NCBI GenBank assembly: GCA_934359185.1
Contig: CAKRLE010000006.1
Location: 62,001-126,000 of the forward strand
DNA from: an uncultured Lachnospira sp.
GTDB lineage: Bacteria > Bacillota > Clostridia > Lachnospirales > Lachnospiraceae
Reading direction: 5' to 3'
Length of the DNA: 64,000 nucleotides
Shown here: piece after piece, positions 8,179 to 14,199 of the stretch
Layout of the letters: every line of letters begins with the position of its first letter
Numbering within the stretch: the first letter of the stretch is position 1
Program-made: the position numbers and the translations under genes
Notes under the pieces: model-generated
The model's input: the letters and a program-made list of their open reading frames with translations, nothing else
Databases searched by the model: none
Told to the model about the DNA's origin: nothing

Positions 8179-9537
8179 TTATTCTTCGGCCATAGCAGCC
8201 TTAATCATAATTGCACATTCAATTCTCTTTCTCTGCAATTCACAACCGACATCATAAGCATCGTTGATATTGCCATGAAAATTGTATGAGTTAGCGGCAC
8301 ATCCACCGCTGCAGTAAAATTTAGCAAAGCAGTTCTTACACTTCTCCTTTGAATAAACATTACTGTTCTTAAACATATCTCTTATATCAGTACGTTTAAT
8401 TCCTTCATCAACATTACCCATAAGGAAATCTTCATTACCAACAAACTGGTGGCATGGATAAAAATCTCCCCAAGGTGTAACTGCCAGATATTCACATCCT
8501 GAACCACATCCAGAAAGTCTCTTGGCAACACATGGACCTCCATTGAGGTCTATCATAAAGTGGAAGAAATTAAAGCCTCTTCCCTCTTTCTTACGCCTAA
8601 CAAGCTCTTTGGCAAGCTCATCATACTGTTCAAGAAGATAAGGAATATCCTCTTCTCTTATTGCATAATCATCTGTAGGCTGTGCAACTACTGGCTCAAC
8701 AGATATCTGCTCAAACCCCTCATCTGCAAGATGAAGAACATCCTTAGAAAAATCAAGATTATTATGTGTAAATGTTCCTCTGACGTAATAGTTCATCTGG
8801 TTCCTGCTCTCTGCAACCTTCTTGAACTTAGGCATGATAATGTCATATGAACTTCCATGTCCATTTCTAGTAGGTCTCATAAGATCATTAACCTCTTTAC
8901 GTCCATCTATACTAAGCACTATATTGCCCATCTCTTTATTAGCAAACTCTAATATATCATCATCAAGCAATATTCCGTTAGTTGTAAGAGTGAATCTGAA
9001 CTTCTTATTATTAGCTTCCTCAAGGCTTCTTCCATATTCTACAAGCTGCTTTACAACCTCAAAATTCATTGTTGGCTCACCGCCAAAGAAGTCAACCTCA
9101 AGATTCTTTCTGCTTCCAGAATTAGCGACAAGGAAATCAAGTGCTTTCTTACCAACCTCAAAGCTCATAAGTGCACGTCTTCCATGATATTCGCCTTCCT
9201 CTGCGAAGCAATACTTACAGGCAAGATTACAGTCATGCGCAATATGAAGACATAATGCCTTAACAACTGTAGGTCTGTCTTTAAATGAGTCTATGTAAGG
9301 CTCATATATATCTTCTGAGAAAAGCTGTCCTGCTTCCTTTAATTCGCCAATCTCCTCATATGCTTCCTCAATATCAGATGCATTATATTTTGAAGAGAGT
9401 TCTGACTTAATCTCATCAAGACCATGCTCCTCATACATTGCAATTATATCGTATACACAATCATCTACCACATGCACTGAACCACTGTTTACGTCCAGAA
9501 CAATATTGTATCCATTGTTTTTGTACTGATGTATCAT
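8179..9537 (-). CDS. scfB: Radical SAM SCIFF peptide maturase (thioether-forming)
   Basis: This enzyme class installs Cys-to-residue thioether bonds in the small SCIFF peptide. The 452-residue protein has an N-terminal peptide-recognition region, then the radical SAM motif CNLACKYC (CxxxCxxC) near residue 110, which holds the S-adenosylmethionine-cleaving cluster. The C-terminal SPASM region carries many cysteines (GGPC, SGCGSGC, YPCHQF, CKNCFAKFYCSGGC) for two more [4Fe-4S] clusters. The start at 9537 follows AAAGGA; the longer frame start at 9561 has no ribosome site. It lies directly downstream of the SCIFF peptide gene at 9652-9798, with a hairpin between, and upstream of secDF. The linkage to SecDF suggests export of the product, but that is inference. 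Confidence 0.93.
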   Translation of the reverse strand: MIHQYKNNGYNIVLDVNSGSVHVVDDCVYDIIAMYEEHGLDEIKSELSSKYNASDIEEAYEEIGELKEAGQLFSEDIYEPYIDSFKDRPTVVKALCLHIAHDCNLACKYCFAEEGEYHGRRALMSFEVGKKALDFLVANSGSRKNLEVDFFGGEPTMNFEVVKQLVEYGRSLEEANNKKFRFTLTTNGILLDDDILEFANKEMGNIVLSIDGRKEVNDLMRPTRNGHGSSYDIIMPKFKKVAESRNQMNYYVRGTFTHNNLDFSKDVLHLADEGFEQISVEPVVAQPTDDYAIREEDIPYLLEQYDELAKELVRRKKEGRGFNFFHFMIDLNGGPCVAKRLSGCGSGCEYLAVTPWGDFYPCHQFVGNEDFLMGNVDEGIKRTDIRDMFKNSNVYSKEKCKNCFAKFYCSGGCAANSYNFHGNINDAYDVGCELQRKRIECAIMIKAAMAEE

Positions 9538-9594
9538 AGTATCCTTTCTAGCAGATAGCAACCAGCTATGCCAGTTCCCATCTGCGTGAAATAA

Positions 9595-9623
9595 GAGCGT
9601 GCCGAAAAAAACTTAACACGCTC
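9595..9623 (-). terminator. Hairpin between scfA and scfB, attenuator candidate
   Basis: GAGCGTG at 9595-9601 pairs with CACGCTC at 9617-9623 around a 15-base A-rich loop. On the minus strand it lies after the scfA stop and ahead of scfB, followed by TTATTTC. It could set a higher peptide than enzyme level by partial termination or transcript protection. Confidence 0.55.
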
Positions 9624-9651
9624 TCTCTCACGAAATGTCTTTTCAATTAAA

Positions 9652-9798
9652 TTACTTATTCTTATTCTCGCAGCTCTGGTTACCAACTGTGCATGATGTC
9701 TTACATGCTGACTGGCAAGATGTCTGGCACTCACCGCAACCGCCGTGCTTCATTGTATCCTTTAAAACTCTTTCGCTGATTGTCTTAATATGCTTCAC
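9652..9798 (-). CDS. scfA: SCIFF peptide precursor (six cysteines in forty-five)
   Basis: This 48-residue ribosomal peptide is the substrate of the adjacent radical SAM maturase. It begins at GTG 9798, which follows AAAAGGAGG by 8 bases. Residues 1-20 are a leader (KHIKTISERVLKDTMKHGG). The core has exactly six cysteines at positions 21, 24, 28, 32, 36 and 43, in CGECQTSCQSACKTSC and QSC. This cysteine spacing is the hallmark of the SCIFF family, nearly universal in Clostridia. It is the first gene of the operon scfA-scfB-secDF(-recJ) and has its own strong promoter at 9833-9861. The function of the mature peptide is not known. Confidence 0.95.
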   Translation of the reverse strand: MKHIKTISERVLKDTMKHGGCGECQTSCQSACKTSCTVGNQSCENKNK

Positions 9799-9832
9799 GA
9801 CAATTCCTCCTTTTCGTTCATAAACTTAATAG

Positions 9833-9861
9833 ATTGTATCATAAAAATATAATTATATCAA
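9833..9861 (-). promoter_or_regulatory. Sigma-A promoter of scfA operon
   Basis: On the minus strand: -35 TTGATA (9861-9856), 17-bp spacer, -10 TACAAT (9838-9833). The -35 overlaps the 3' end of the AEC transporter gene. The transcription start would be about 30 bases before the scfA GTG. Confidence 0.75.
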
Positions 9862-10821
9862 GCCAAAACTTCTAAGTATAAATATCCATCCTGTCAGCGT
9901 TATACTCGACAAGACTGTAGTTAGTACTATTATGCTTGATGCCAGCACCTCATCATTGTTCATATTCTTAGCCATGATATAACTTGTAACTGTTGTTGGC
10001 GATGCAAGCATTATAAGAATCGCCATAAGCTCCTGATTACGGAAACCCATATAAACTGCTATTGGTATAAATATAGCAGCAAGACCTATAAGTTTGATAA
10101 ATGTTCCGACCAGTGTAGGCTTTATCTTCTTAACAGCTTTTCTTCCCTCAAATCCTGCTCCGATACATATAAGTGCTATAGGCGTAGCTGTCTGTGCTAT
10201 ACTGTTAACTGTCTTATCAAGAATTGCTGGTAACTGCAGTCTCACCAGTGAAGCAAGAAGCCCTATTACAATTCCTATTATAATAGGATTGGTAAGAATA
10301 TTAAAAAATGCCTTTTTAATCCCTTCTTTTTTAGGCATATCTTCAATGCTTACTCCATCAACAGGATTTGCCTTAAATGTAAGGGCAATAACCGAAATCA
10401 CATTAAACAATGGCACAGCTGCTACTATCATAAGTGGTGCCATACCCGTTTCAGAATACATATTCTGTATGAATGCCATGCCAAGAATGGCTGCACTGCT
10501 TCTGCATGAACACTGTATAAAAGAACCTCTCATCGTTTTATCCTTCATGAGAATGTCTGTAAATATCCATACTCCACCGAACATTGCTATAGTTACAATG
10601 GCACAATACCCCACAAATCTTATATCAAATTGTGAATAAAAGTCTGCCTTTGACAAATCCCTGAACAACAGCACTGGCAAAGCCACTTTAAATACATATT
10701 TATTGGCTATATTAGCAAAATGGTCATCAATAACTCCAAGCCGTTTAATCGCCCATCCAACTATCATAACTAAGAATATTGGAACTGTTGAATTAATACT
10801 GTATATAAAACTATCCATCAT
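9853..10821 (-). CDS. AEC-family transporter (auxin efflux carrier-type permease)
   Basis: The 322-residue product is an integral membrane protein with about ten hydrophobic helices and two similar halves. Conserved family features include VDDHFANIANKYVFKVALPVLLF near the start of helix 2, a central charged loop (residues about 155-175), and LIMLASPTTVTSYIMA in the second half. AEC carriers export or import small carboxylates or amino acids; the substrate cannot be told here. The start is ATG 10821, with an alternative ATG one codon on; GAGGC lies upstream. It begins 15 bases after thiD on the same strand, so the two are probably co-transcribed, which might hint at a thiamin-pathway substrate, but this is weak. 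Confidence 0.85.
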   Translation of the reverse strand: MMDSFIYSINSTVPIFLVMIVGWAIKRLGVIDDHFANIANKYVFKVALPVLLFRDLSKADFYSQFDIRFVGYCAIVTIAMFGGVWIFTDILMKDKTMRGSFIQCSCRSSAAILGMAFIQNMYSETGMAPLMIVAAVPLFNVISVIALTFKANPVDGVSIEDMPKKEGIKKAFFNILTNPIIIGIVIGLLASLVRLQLPAILDKTVNSIAQTATPIALICIGAGFEGRKAVKKIKPTLVGTFIKLIGLAAIFIPIAVYMGFRNQELMAILIMLASPTTVTSYIMAKNMNNDEVLASSIIVLTTVLSSITLTGWIFILRSFGLI

Positions 10822-10836
10822 TAAGCCTCGATTCTT

Positions 10837-11631
10837 TTATTCAAACAAATACACATGATTAAGCGGTCCGCTTCCTTTTCCAAGATCAAGCCCGGCTTTT
10901 AAAGCACCTGAAATGTATCTCTTACTTTCACGCACTGAATCCTCCATACTCCTGCCAAGCGCAAGATTACACGCTATCGCAGATGACAATGTACATCCTG
11001 TACCATGTGTATTAGGATTATCAATCCTTTCTCCATTAAACCATACTGCCTCTCCATTCTTATATAGCAGATCATTTGCTGTGTTGAGCTCATGTCCACC
11101 TTTTATAAGCATTCCTGTACTTTTGCCAGATAAAAACTTACCTTGAATTATCTGTGCTGATTCAATCATCTTATCTGATGAATCAATATGCATCCCCGAT
11201 AACACTTCAGCCTCTGGAATATTCGGAGTTATGACATCAGCCAGAGGAATAAGCATGCTGCACAGTGCATCTATAGCATCTTCCTTCAGCAATCGGCTTC
11301 CACTTGTTGAAACCATGACAGTATCCACAACTATATTAGTCGGCTTATACTGCATCAATTTATCTGCTATAACCTCTATAAGCCCTTTGTCTGATACCAT
11401 GCCAATCTTAACTGCATCTGGAAATATATCAGTAAATATACAATCAAGCTGCTGTGACAGAAACTCAGGACTGACATCGCTGATTCCATACACGCCTGTC
11501 GTATTCTGTGCTGTAAGAGATGTTACCGCACTCATTCCATATACCTTATGTGCTGCCATAGTCTTTAAATCCGCCTGAATCCCTGCTCCACCACTACAAT
11601 CACTGCCTGCTATTGTAAGTACTTTTTTCAT
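10837..11631 (-). CDS. thiD: Hydroxymethylpyrimidine/phosphomethylpyrimidine kinase ThiD
   Basis: ThiD phosphorylates hydroxymethylpyrimidine twice to give HMP-PP for thiamin synthesis or salvage. The 264-residue protein has the ribokinase-fold N-terminus VLTIAGSDCSGGAGIQADLKT, the Ala-Val-Thr-Ser-Leu-Thr-Ala-Gln segment, PNIPEAEVLSG and the ATP/anion-hole motif GTGCTLSSAIA near residue 212. The start ATG 11631 follows TAGGAG; the longer frame has no such site. No other thi gene and no TPP riboswitch was seen upstream; the 5' region holds only a small hairpin (CAGCGCA at 11671-11677 with 11685-11691) and then the tRNA terminator. Such ThiD proteins can also phosphorylate pyridoxal, so a vitamin B6 role is possible. 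Confidence 0.92.
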   Translation of the reverse strand: MKKVLTIAGSDCSGGAGIQADLKTMAAHKVYGMSAVTSLTAQNTTGVYGISDVSPEFLSQQLDCIFTDIFPDAVKIGMVSDKGLIEVIADKLMQYKPTNIVVDTVMVSTSGSRLLKEDAIDALCSMLIPLADVITPNIPEAEVLSGMHIDSSDKMIESAQIIQGKFLSGKSTGMLIKGGHELNTANDLLYKNGEAVWFNGERIDNPNTHGTGCTLSSAIACNLALGRSMEDSVRESKRYISGALKAGLDLGKGSGPLNHVYLFE

Positions 11632-11703
11632 TATCCTGCTCCTAACTATTGTGTAATACACCTGCTTTATCAGCGCATTTCTTGTGCGCTGGAAATAGCG
11701 AAA

Positions 11704-11737
11704 AAGACCTTGAAGAACTTTCGCTCTTCAAGGTCTT
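11704..11737 (-). terminator. Rho-independent terminator of tRNA-Leu
   Basis: AAGACCTTGAAGA at 11704-11716 pairs perfectly with 11725-11737 around an 8-base loop. On the minus strand it is followed by TTTTTCG. It lies 9 bases past the tRNA 3' end. Confidence 0.88.
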
Positions 11738-11745
11738 CAATCAAG

Positions 11746-11830
11746 TGCAGTCGGCGGGACTTGAACCCGCACCCAAGCAATATGGACTAGATCCTTAGTC
11801 TAGCGCGTATGCCAATTCCGCCACGACTGC
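11746..11830 (-). tRNA. tRNA-Leu, anticodon AAG
   Basis: The acceptor stem GCAGTCG pairs with CGACTGC and is followed by discriminator A at 11746; CCA is not encoded. The anticodon stem CTAGA/TCTAG encloses the loop CTAAGGA, giving anticodon AAG (leucine, CUN, with A34 probably edited to inosine). A long variable arm, typical of leucine tRNAs, is present, and the T-arm has GGTTCAAGTCC. It has its own promoter at 11906-11934 and terminator at 11704-11737. Confidence 0.93.
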
Positions 11831-11905
11831 GTAAGTGCTATCTCACAAGCTGTATCTCCGCCTCTTTCAAGGCTTTGTTTTGTTCTCTCTCGTGAGCACT
11901 TGTTT

Positions 11906-11934
11906 ATAATAGCACTACTCTTATACTATGTCAA
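11906..11934 (-). promoter_or_regulatory. Consensus sigma-A promoter of tRNA-Leu
   Basis: On the minus strand: -35 TTGACA (11934-11929), 17-bp spacer, -10 TATTAT (11911-11906). It starts transcription about 70 bases before the mature tRNA end, so a 5' leader is removed by RNase P. Confidence 0.82.
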
Positions 11935-11995
11935 CAACTTTTTTTAATTTTTTTGATTTTTTTGTAATTTTTTAAAGAAAGCTGTCAAAACCACT

Positions 11996-13300
11996 CTATT
12001 TACCTATAAGTTCAGCAACTGTTGCAACAACTTCTTCTTTATCATATGGTTTAGTAATAAACTTCTCCGCACCAATTTTTAATGCCTCAATTACTTTATT
12101 CTGCTGTCCTGCTGCTGTAATCATGATAGCCTTTGCACCCTCATCATAATCCATAATCTGCCTTAATGCTTCTGTTCCATCCATATTAGGCATTGTAATA
12201 TCAAGAGTAATAACATCAGGATTATACTGCTTATATGCCATAACACCCTCTAATCCATCACATGCTTCAGCTACAACTGCATATCCAGCATCCTCCAAAA
12301 GGTTGCGAAGCATCTTTCTTGACATACCAGAGTCATCAACAATTACCACTGTACCTTTACCATCTGTTACAGCAGTGCTGTTCTGCACTTTAACCTTTCT
12401 TATAATAGGCATATTGCCAACATTAACTTCACTATCTACAGCTATATAAAGATTAACAAGATTACCATCAATGTATATAGGAAGAACATATGCACTTCCT
12501 GTTGCAGTCTGATTCTCATACGCAACCTGTGGCTTAATCTCAATGTTAACATCATTAGAAGAAAGACTTGTTGCAAGAAGACCACTTATACAGTTAACAA
12601 ACTCTCCTACTCCATCATATGTCTCTATGCTCTTGCCGGTACAATCTTCACCTGAGTATCCAGATGCTATCGTACTGAGAGCATCCATAGTATCCTCTGT
12701 CGCAAATCCAATACATATATCAACATCGCCATCACTCTTCTGGGCAGCCATGCATCTGTAATCAAGTCTGTCAACAGTTTTTATCTTATCAAAATAGAAA
12801 TCTCTTGTGACAAATCTATTGATATTTCTAAGCACAAGTCCTGCAATCTGTGTTACATATGGCTTAGATGCATACGCATACACATTAAGAAGTGCATCAA
12901 ACTCATCCTTCTTAAGTGCTTCCATCTCATTATCATCAAGACCTATATGCTTCTGGAAATTCTCAAGATATCCATCTATCTTAGAAACTTTAACCTTGCT
13001 CTTCTCAACAAAAACCTGAAGGAACTGCATATAAGGATTACCCTGCTTTGCAAGAAGTCCATCCACCTGTTCAGCATTCAGATATCCCTTCTCAATAGCA
13101 ATATCTCCGAATCTCTTATCCTCTTCAGCCTGGATTCTGTTAATCTCATCCGCCTGCTCCTGCGTAAGCAGCTTATCTGCTACCGCTATAACGCCAAGCT
13201 TAACCCTGATCTTAGATTGTTCTTCCAAAACACTCTTCAACACATCCTCAGTAAGAACTCCCTGTTCCACAAGATATTTTCCAAAAAGCTGTCCAAACAT
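11996..13300 (-). CDS. CheX-like phosphatase domain fused to response-regulator receiver
   Basis: The 434-residue protein has three parts. Residues 1-100 contain two short repeated helical units (GKYLVEQGVLTEDVL and GDIAIEKGYLNAEQV), resembling the N-terminal domain of type II secretion/MshE ATPases that in some proteins binds c-di-GMP. Residues about 145-295 look like a CheX/CheC fold, including an E233-F-V-N236 sequence that matches the ExxN catalytic motif of those aspartyl-phosphate phosphatases. Residues 316-434 are a receiver domain with acidic pocket D322-D323, phosphoacceptor D367 and K417. It could therefore dephosphorylate CheY-like receivers, or its own, and so tune chemotaxis or motility. 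No chemotaxis genes are nearby. The start follows GGAGGG. It is a monocistronic unit upstream of tRNA-Leu. Confidence 0.8.
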   Translation of the reverse strand: MFGQLFGKYLVEQGVLTEDVLKSVLEEQSKIRVKLGVIAVADKLLTQEQADEINRIQAEEDKRFGDIAIEKGYLNAEQVDGLLAKQGNPYMQFLQVFVEKSKVKVSKIDGYLENFQKHIGLDDNEMEALKKDEFDALLNVYAYASKPYVTQIAGLVLRNINRFVTRDFYFDKIKTVDRLDYRCMAAQKSDGDVDICIGFATEDTMDALSTIASGYSGEDCTGKSIETYDGVGEFVNCISGLLATSLSSNDVNIEIKPQVAYENQTATGSAYVLPIYIDGNLVNLYIAVDSEVNVGNMPIIRKVKVQNSTAVTDGKGTVVIVDDSGMSRKMLRNLLEDAGYAVVAEACDGLEGVMAYKQYNPDVITLDITMPNMDGTEALRQIMDYDEGAKAIMITAAGQQNKVIEALKIGAEKFITKPYDKEEVVATVAELIGK

Positions 13301-13416
13301 ATTCTGTACCCTCCAATTTCATCACAACTCTTATGTAATTATCAACCATTCACACTCATAATCCACCCACATAAAACTATAAGCTATAAATAGTATCACA
13401 AAATATTCTATTAAAA

Positions 13417-13425
13417 ATTATATCA
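13417..13425 (-). promoter_or_regulatory. Extended -10 promoter candidate of CheX/REC gene
   Basis: The minus strand reads TGATATAAT, an extended -10 box (TGnTATAAT), about 117 bases before the start codon at 13300. There is no good -35. Confidence 0.4.
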
Positions 13426-13493
13426 CATCATATCCAAAAAAGATACACATATTTTAATTATAGCCCCTTCACATAATACCTTAGTACTTATAC

Positions 13494-13680
13494 AGGTTGT
13501 GCCGCTCCAAAAGGCAGCGGCACAACCTGGCAGTGGCGACCAGGCAACAGCGAAGCGCATTGCCGTCCCAGCCCCGCCACTACCCAGGAAGAAGGGGCGC
13601 ATAAGGTCCAGTGGACCTTAGCTTTGCGCCGACCGGAGCGGAGCGGAGATTGAACCCTCGGGTTCAATTTACGCTCCGGC
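13494..13680. other. GC-rich hairpin-dense island of unknown nature
   Basis: Nested inverted repeats follow each other in this stretch, which is clearly richer in G and C than its surroundings. AGGTTGTGCCGCT (13494-13506) pairs with 13516-13528. GGCGCA (13596-13601) pairs with TGCGCC (13625-13630) and encloses TAAGGTCCA/TGGACCTTA (13602-13620). CCGGAGCG (13633-13640) pairs with CGCTCCGG (13672-13679) and encloses ATTGAACCC/GGGTTCAAT. Open frames across it are low-complexity Pro/Arg-rich and look spurious. It sits downstream of tRNA-Leu(CAG) and its terminator. It may be a structured RNA or a mobile hairpin element. Confidence 0.5.
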
Positions 13681-13687
13681 ATTTGAT

Positions 13688-13722
13688 GAAAAAAGAGGGC
13701 AGGTGCAATGCACCTACCCTCT
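13688..13722 (-). terminator. Rho-independent terminator of tRNA-Leu(CAG)
   Basis: AGAGGG-AGGTGC pairs with GCACCT-CCCTCT (13694-13722) with a single A/C mismatch; on the minus strand six Ts (13693-13688) follow. It lies 12 bases past the tRNA 3' end. Confidence 0.85.
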
Positions 13723-13734
13723 GGTTTCGTCAAA

Positions 13735-13817
13735 TGCGGAAGAAGGGACTTGAACCCTCACGTGGTAACCCACACATGAACCTGAATCATGCTCGTCTGC
13801 CATTCCGACACTTCCGC
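13735..13817 (-). tRNA. tRNA-Leu, anticodon CAG
   Basis: The acceptor stem GCGGAAG pairs with CTTCCGC, with discriminator A at 13735 and no encoded CCA. The anticodon stem CATGA/TCATG encloses loop TTCAGGT, giving CAG (leucine, CUG). A long variable arm (GTGGGTTACCAC) and T-arm GGTTCAAGTCC are present. It lies 58 bases past the HPr-like gene and may share its transcript; a small hairpin ACAAAAGA/TCTTTTGT lies between. Confidence 0.93.
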
Positions 13818-13875
13818 TTACACAAAAGACACCCTCATAAGTTTCTTTTGTATACATAACATTAAGAACTACAGC

Positions 13876-14109
13876 TTACGCCATAAATTCATTAATATCT
13901 CTCAAAATATCTTCAAGCTGTGAACCATCATCCTGTATTGTAAGATGAAGCGGCTTGCTGATATCCAGACTAAATAGTCCCACTAAAGACTTAGCATCAA
14001 CACAGCTATGTCCAGATTCAATATCAAAAGAACATGGATACTTGCTTATAACACTGACAAATCTCTGCACTTTCTCTACCGAATCAAGTAAAATACTCAC
14101 AGTAAACAT
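13876..14109 (-). CDS. HPr-like protein lacking the phosphorylatable histidine
   Basis: The 77-residue product aligns by eye over its whole length to HPr, the phosphocarrier of the sugar phosphotransferase system. The segment around HPr Ser46 is kept (AKSLVGLFSL, with Ser41 at the equivalent position), but the GIHARPA active-site segment is replaced (valine 11 where His15 should be). It therefore cannot carry phosphate from Enzyme I. As with Crh, it could act in regulation after phosphorylation of the serine by HPr kinase, or it may have another binding role; both are inference. The ATG follows GGAGG by 7 bases and a good promoter lies at 14165-14193. No PTS gene is nearby. Confidence 0.75.
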   Translation of the reverse strand: MFTVSILLDSVEKVQRFVSVISKYPCSFDIESGHSCVDAKSLVGLFSLDISKPLHLTIQDDGSQLEDILRDINEFMA

Positions 14110-14164
14110 ACACCGTCCTCCTAAGTACCTTCCCTATCTGCTATCTTCTGCAGCAACAATTGCG

Positions 14165-14193
14165 ATTATACACTACTTCGTATAAAAAAGCAA
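14165..14193 (-). promoter_or_regulatory. Sigma-A promoter of HPr-like gene
   Basis: On the minus strand: -35 TTGCTT (14193-14188), 17-bp spacer, -10 TATAAT (14170-14165), preceded by TG one base upstream. Transcription would start about 50 bases before the ATG at 14109. Confidence 0.7.
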
Positions 14194-14199
14194 CGTTCA

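Noticed and set aside
10094..10639. 181-residue plus-strand frame
   Set aside because: It is antisense to the AEC transporter and has no ribosome site.
10822..11745. Possible TPP riboswitch upstream of thiD
   Set aside because: The leader from 11632 to 11703 holds only a short hairpin and no conserved TPP aptamer elements; tRNA-Leu lies directly upstream.
13488..13859. Overlapping frames on both strands in the GC-rich island and tRNA
   Set aside because: They are Pro/Arg-rich, run into tRNA-Leu or its terminator and lack ribosome sites; they are products of the GC-rich hairpins.
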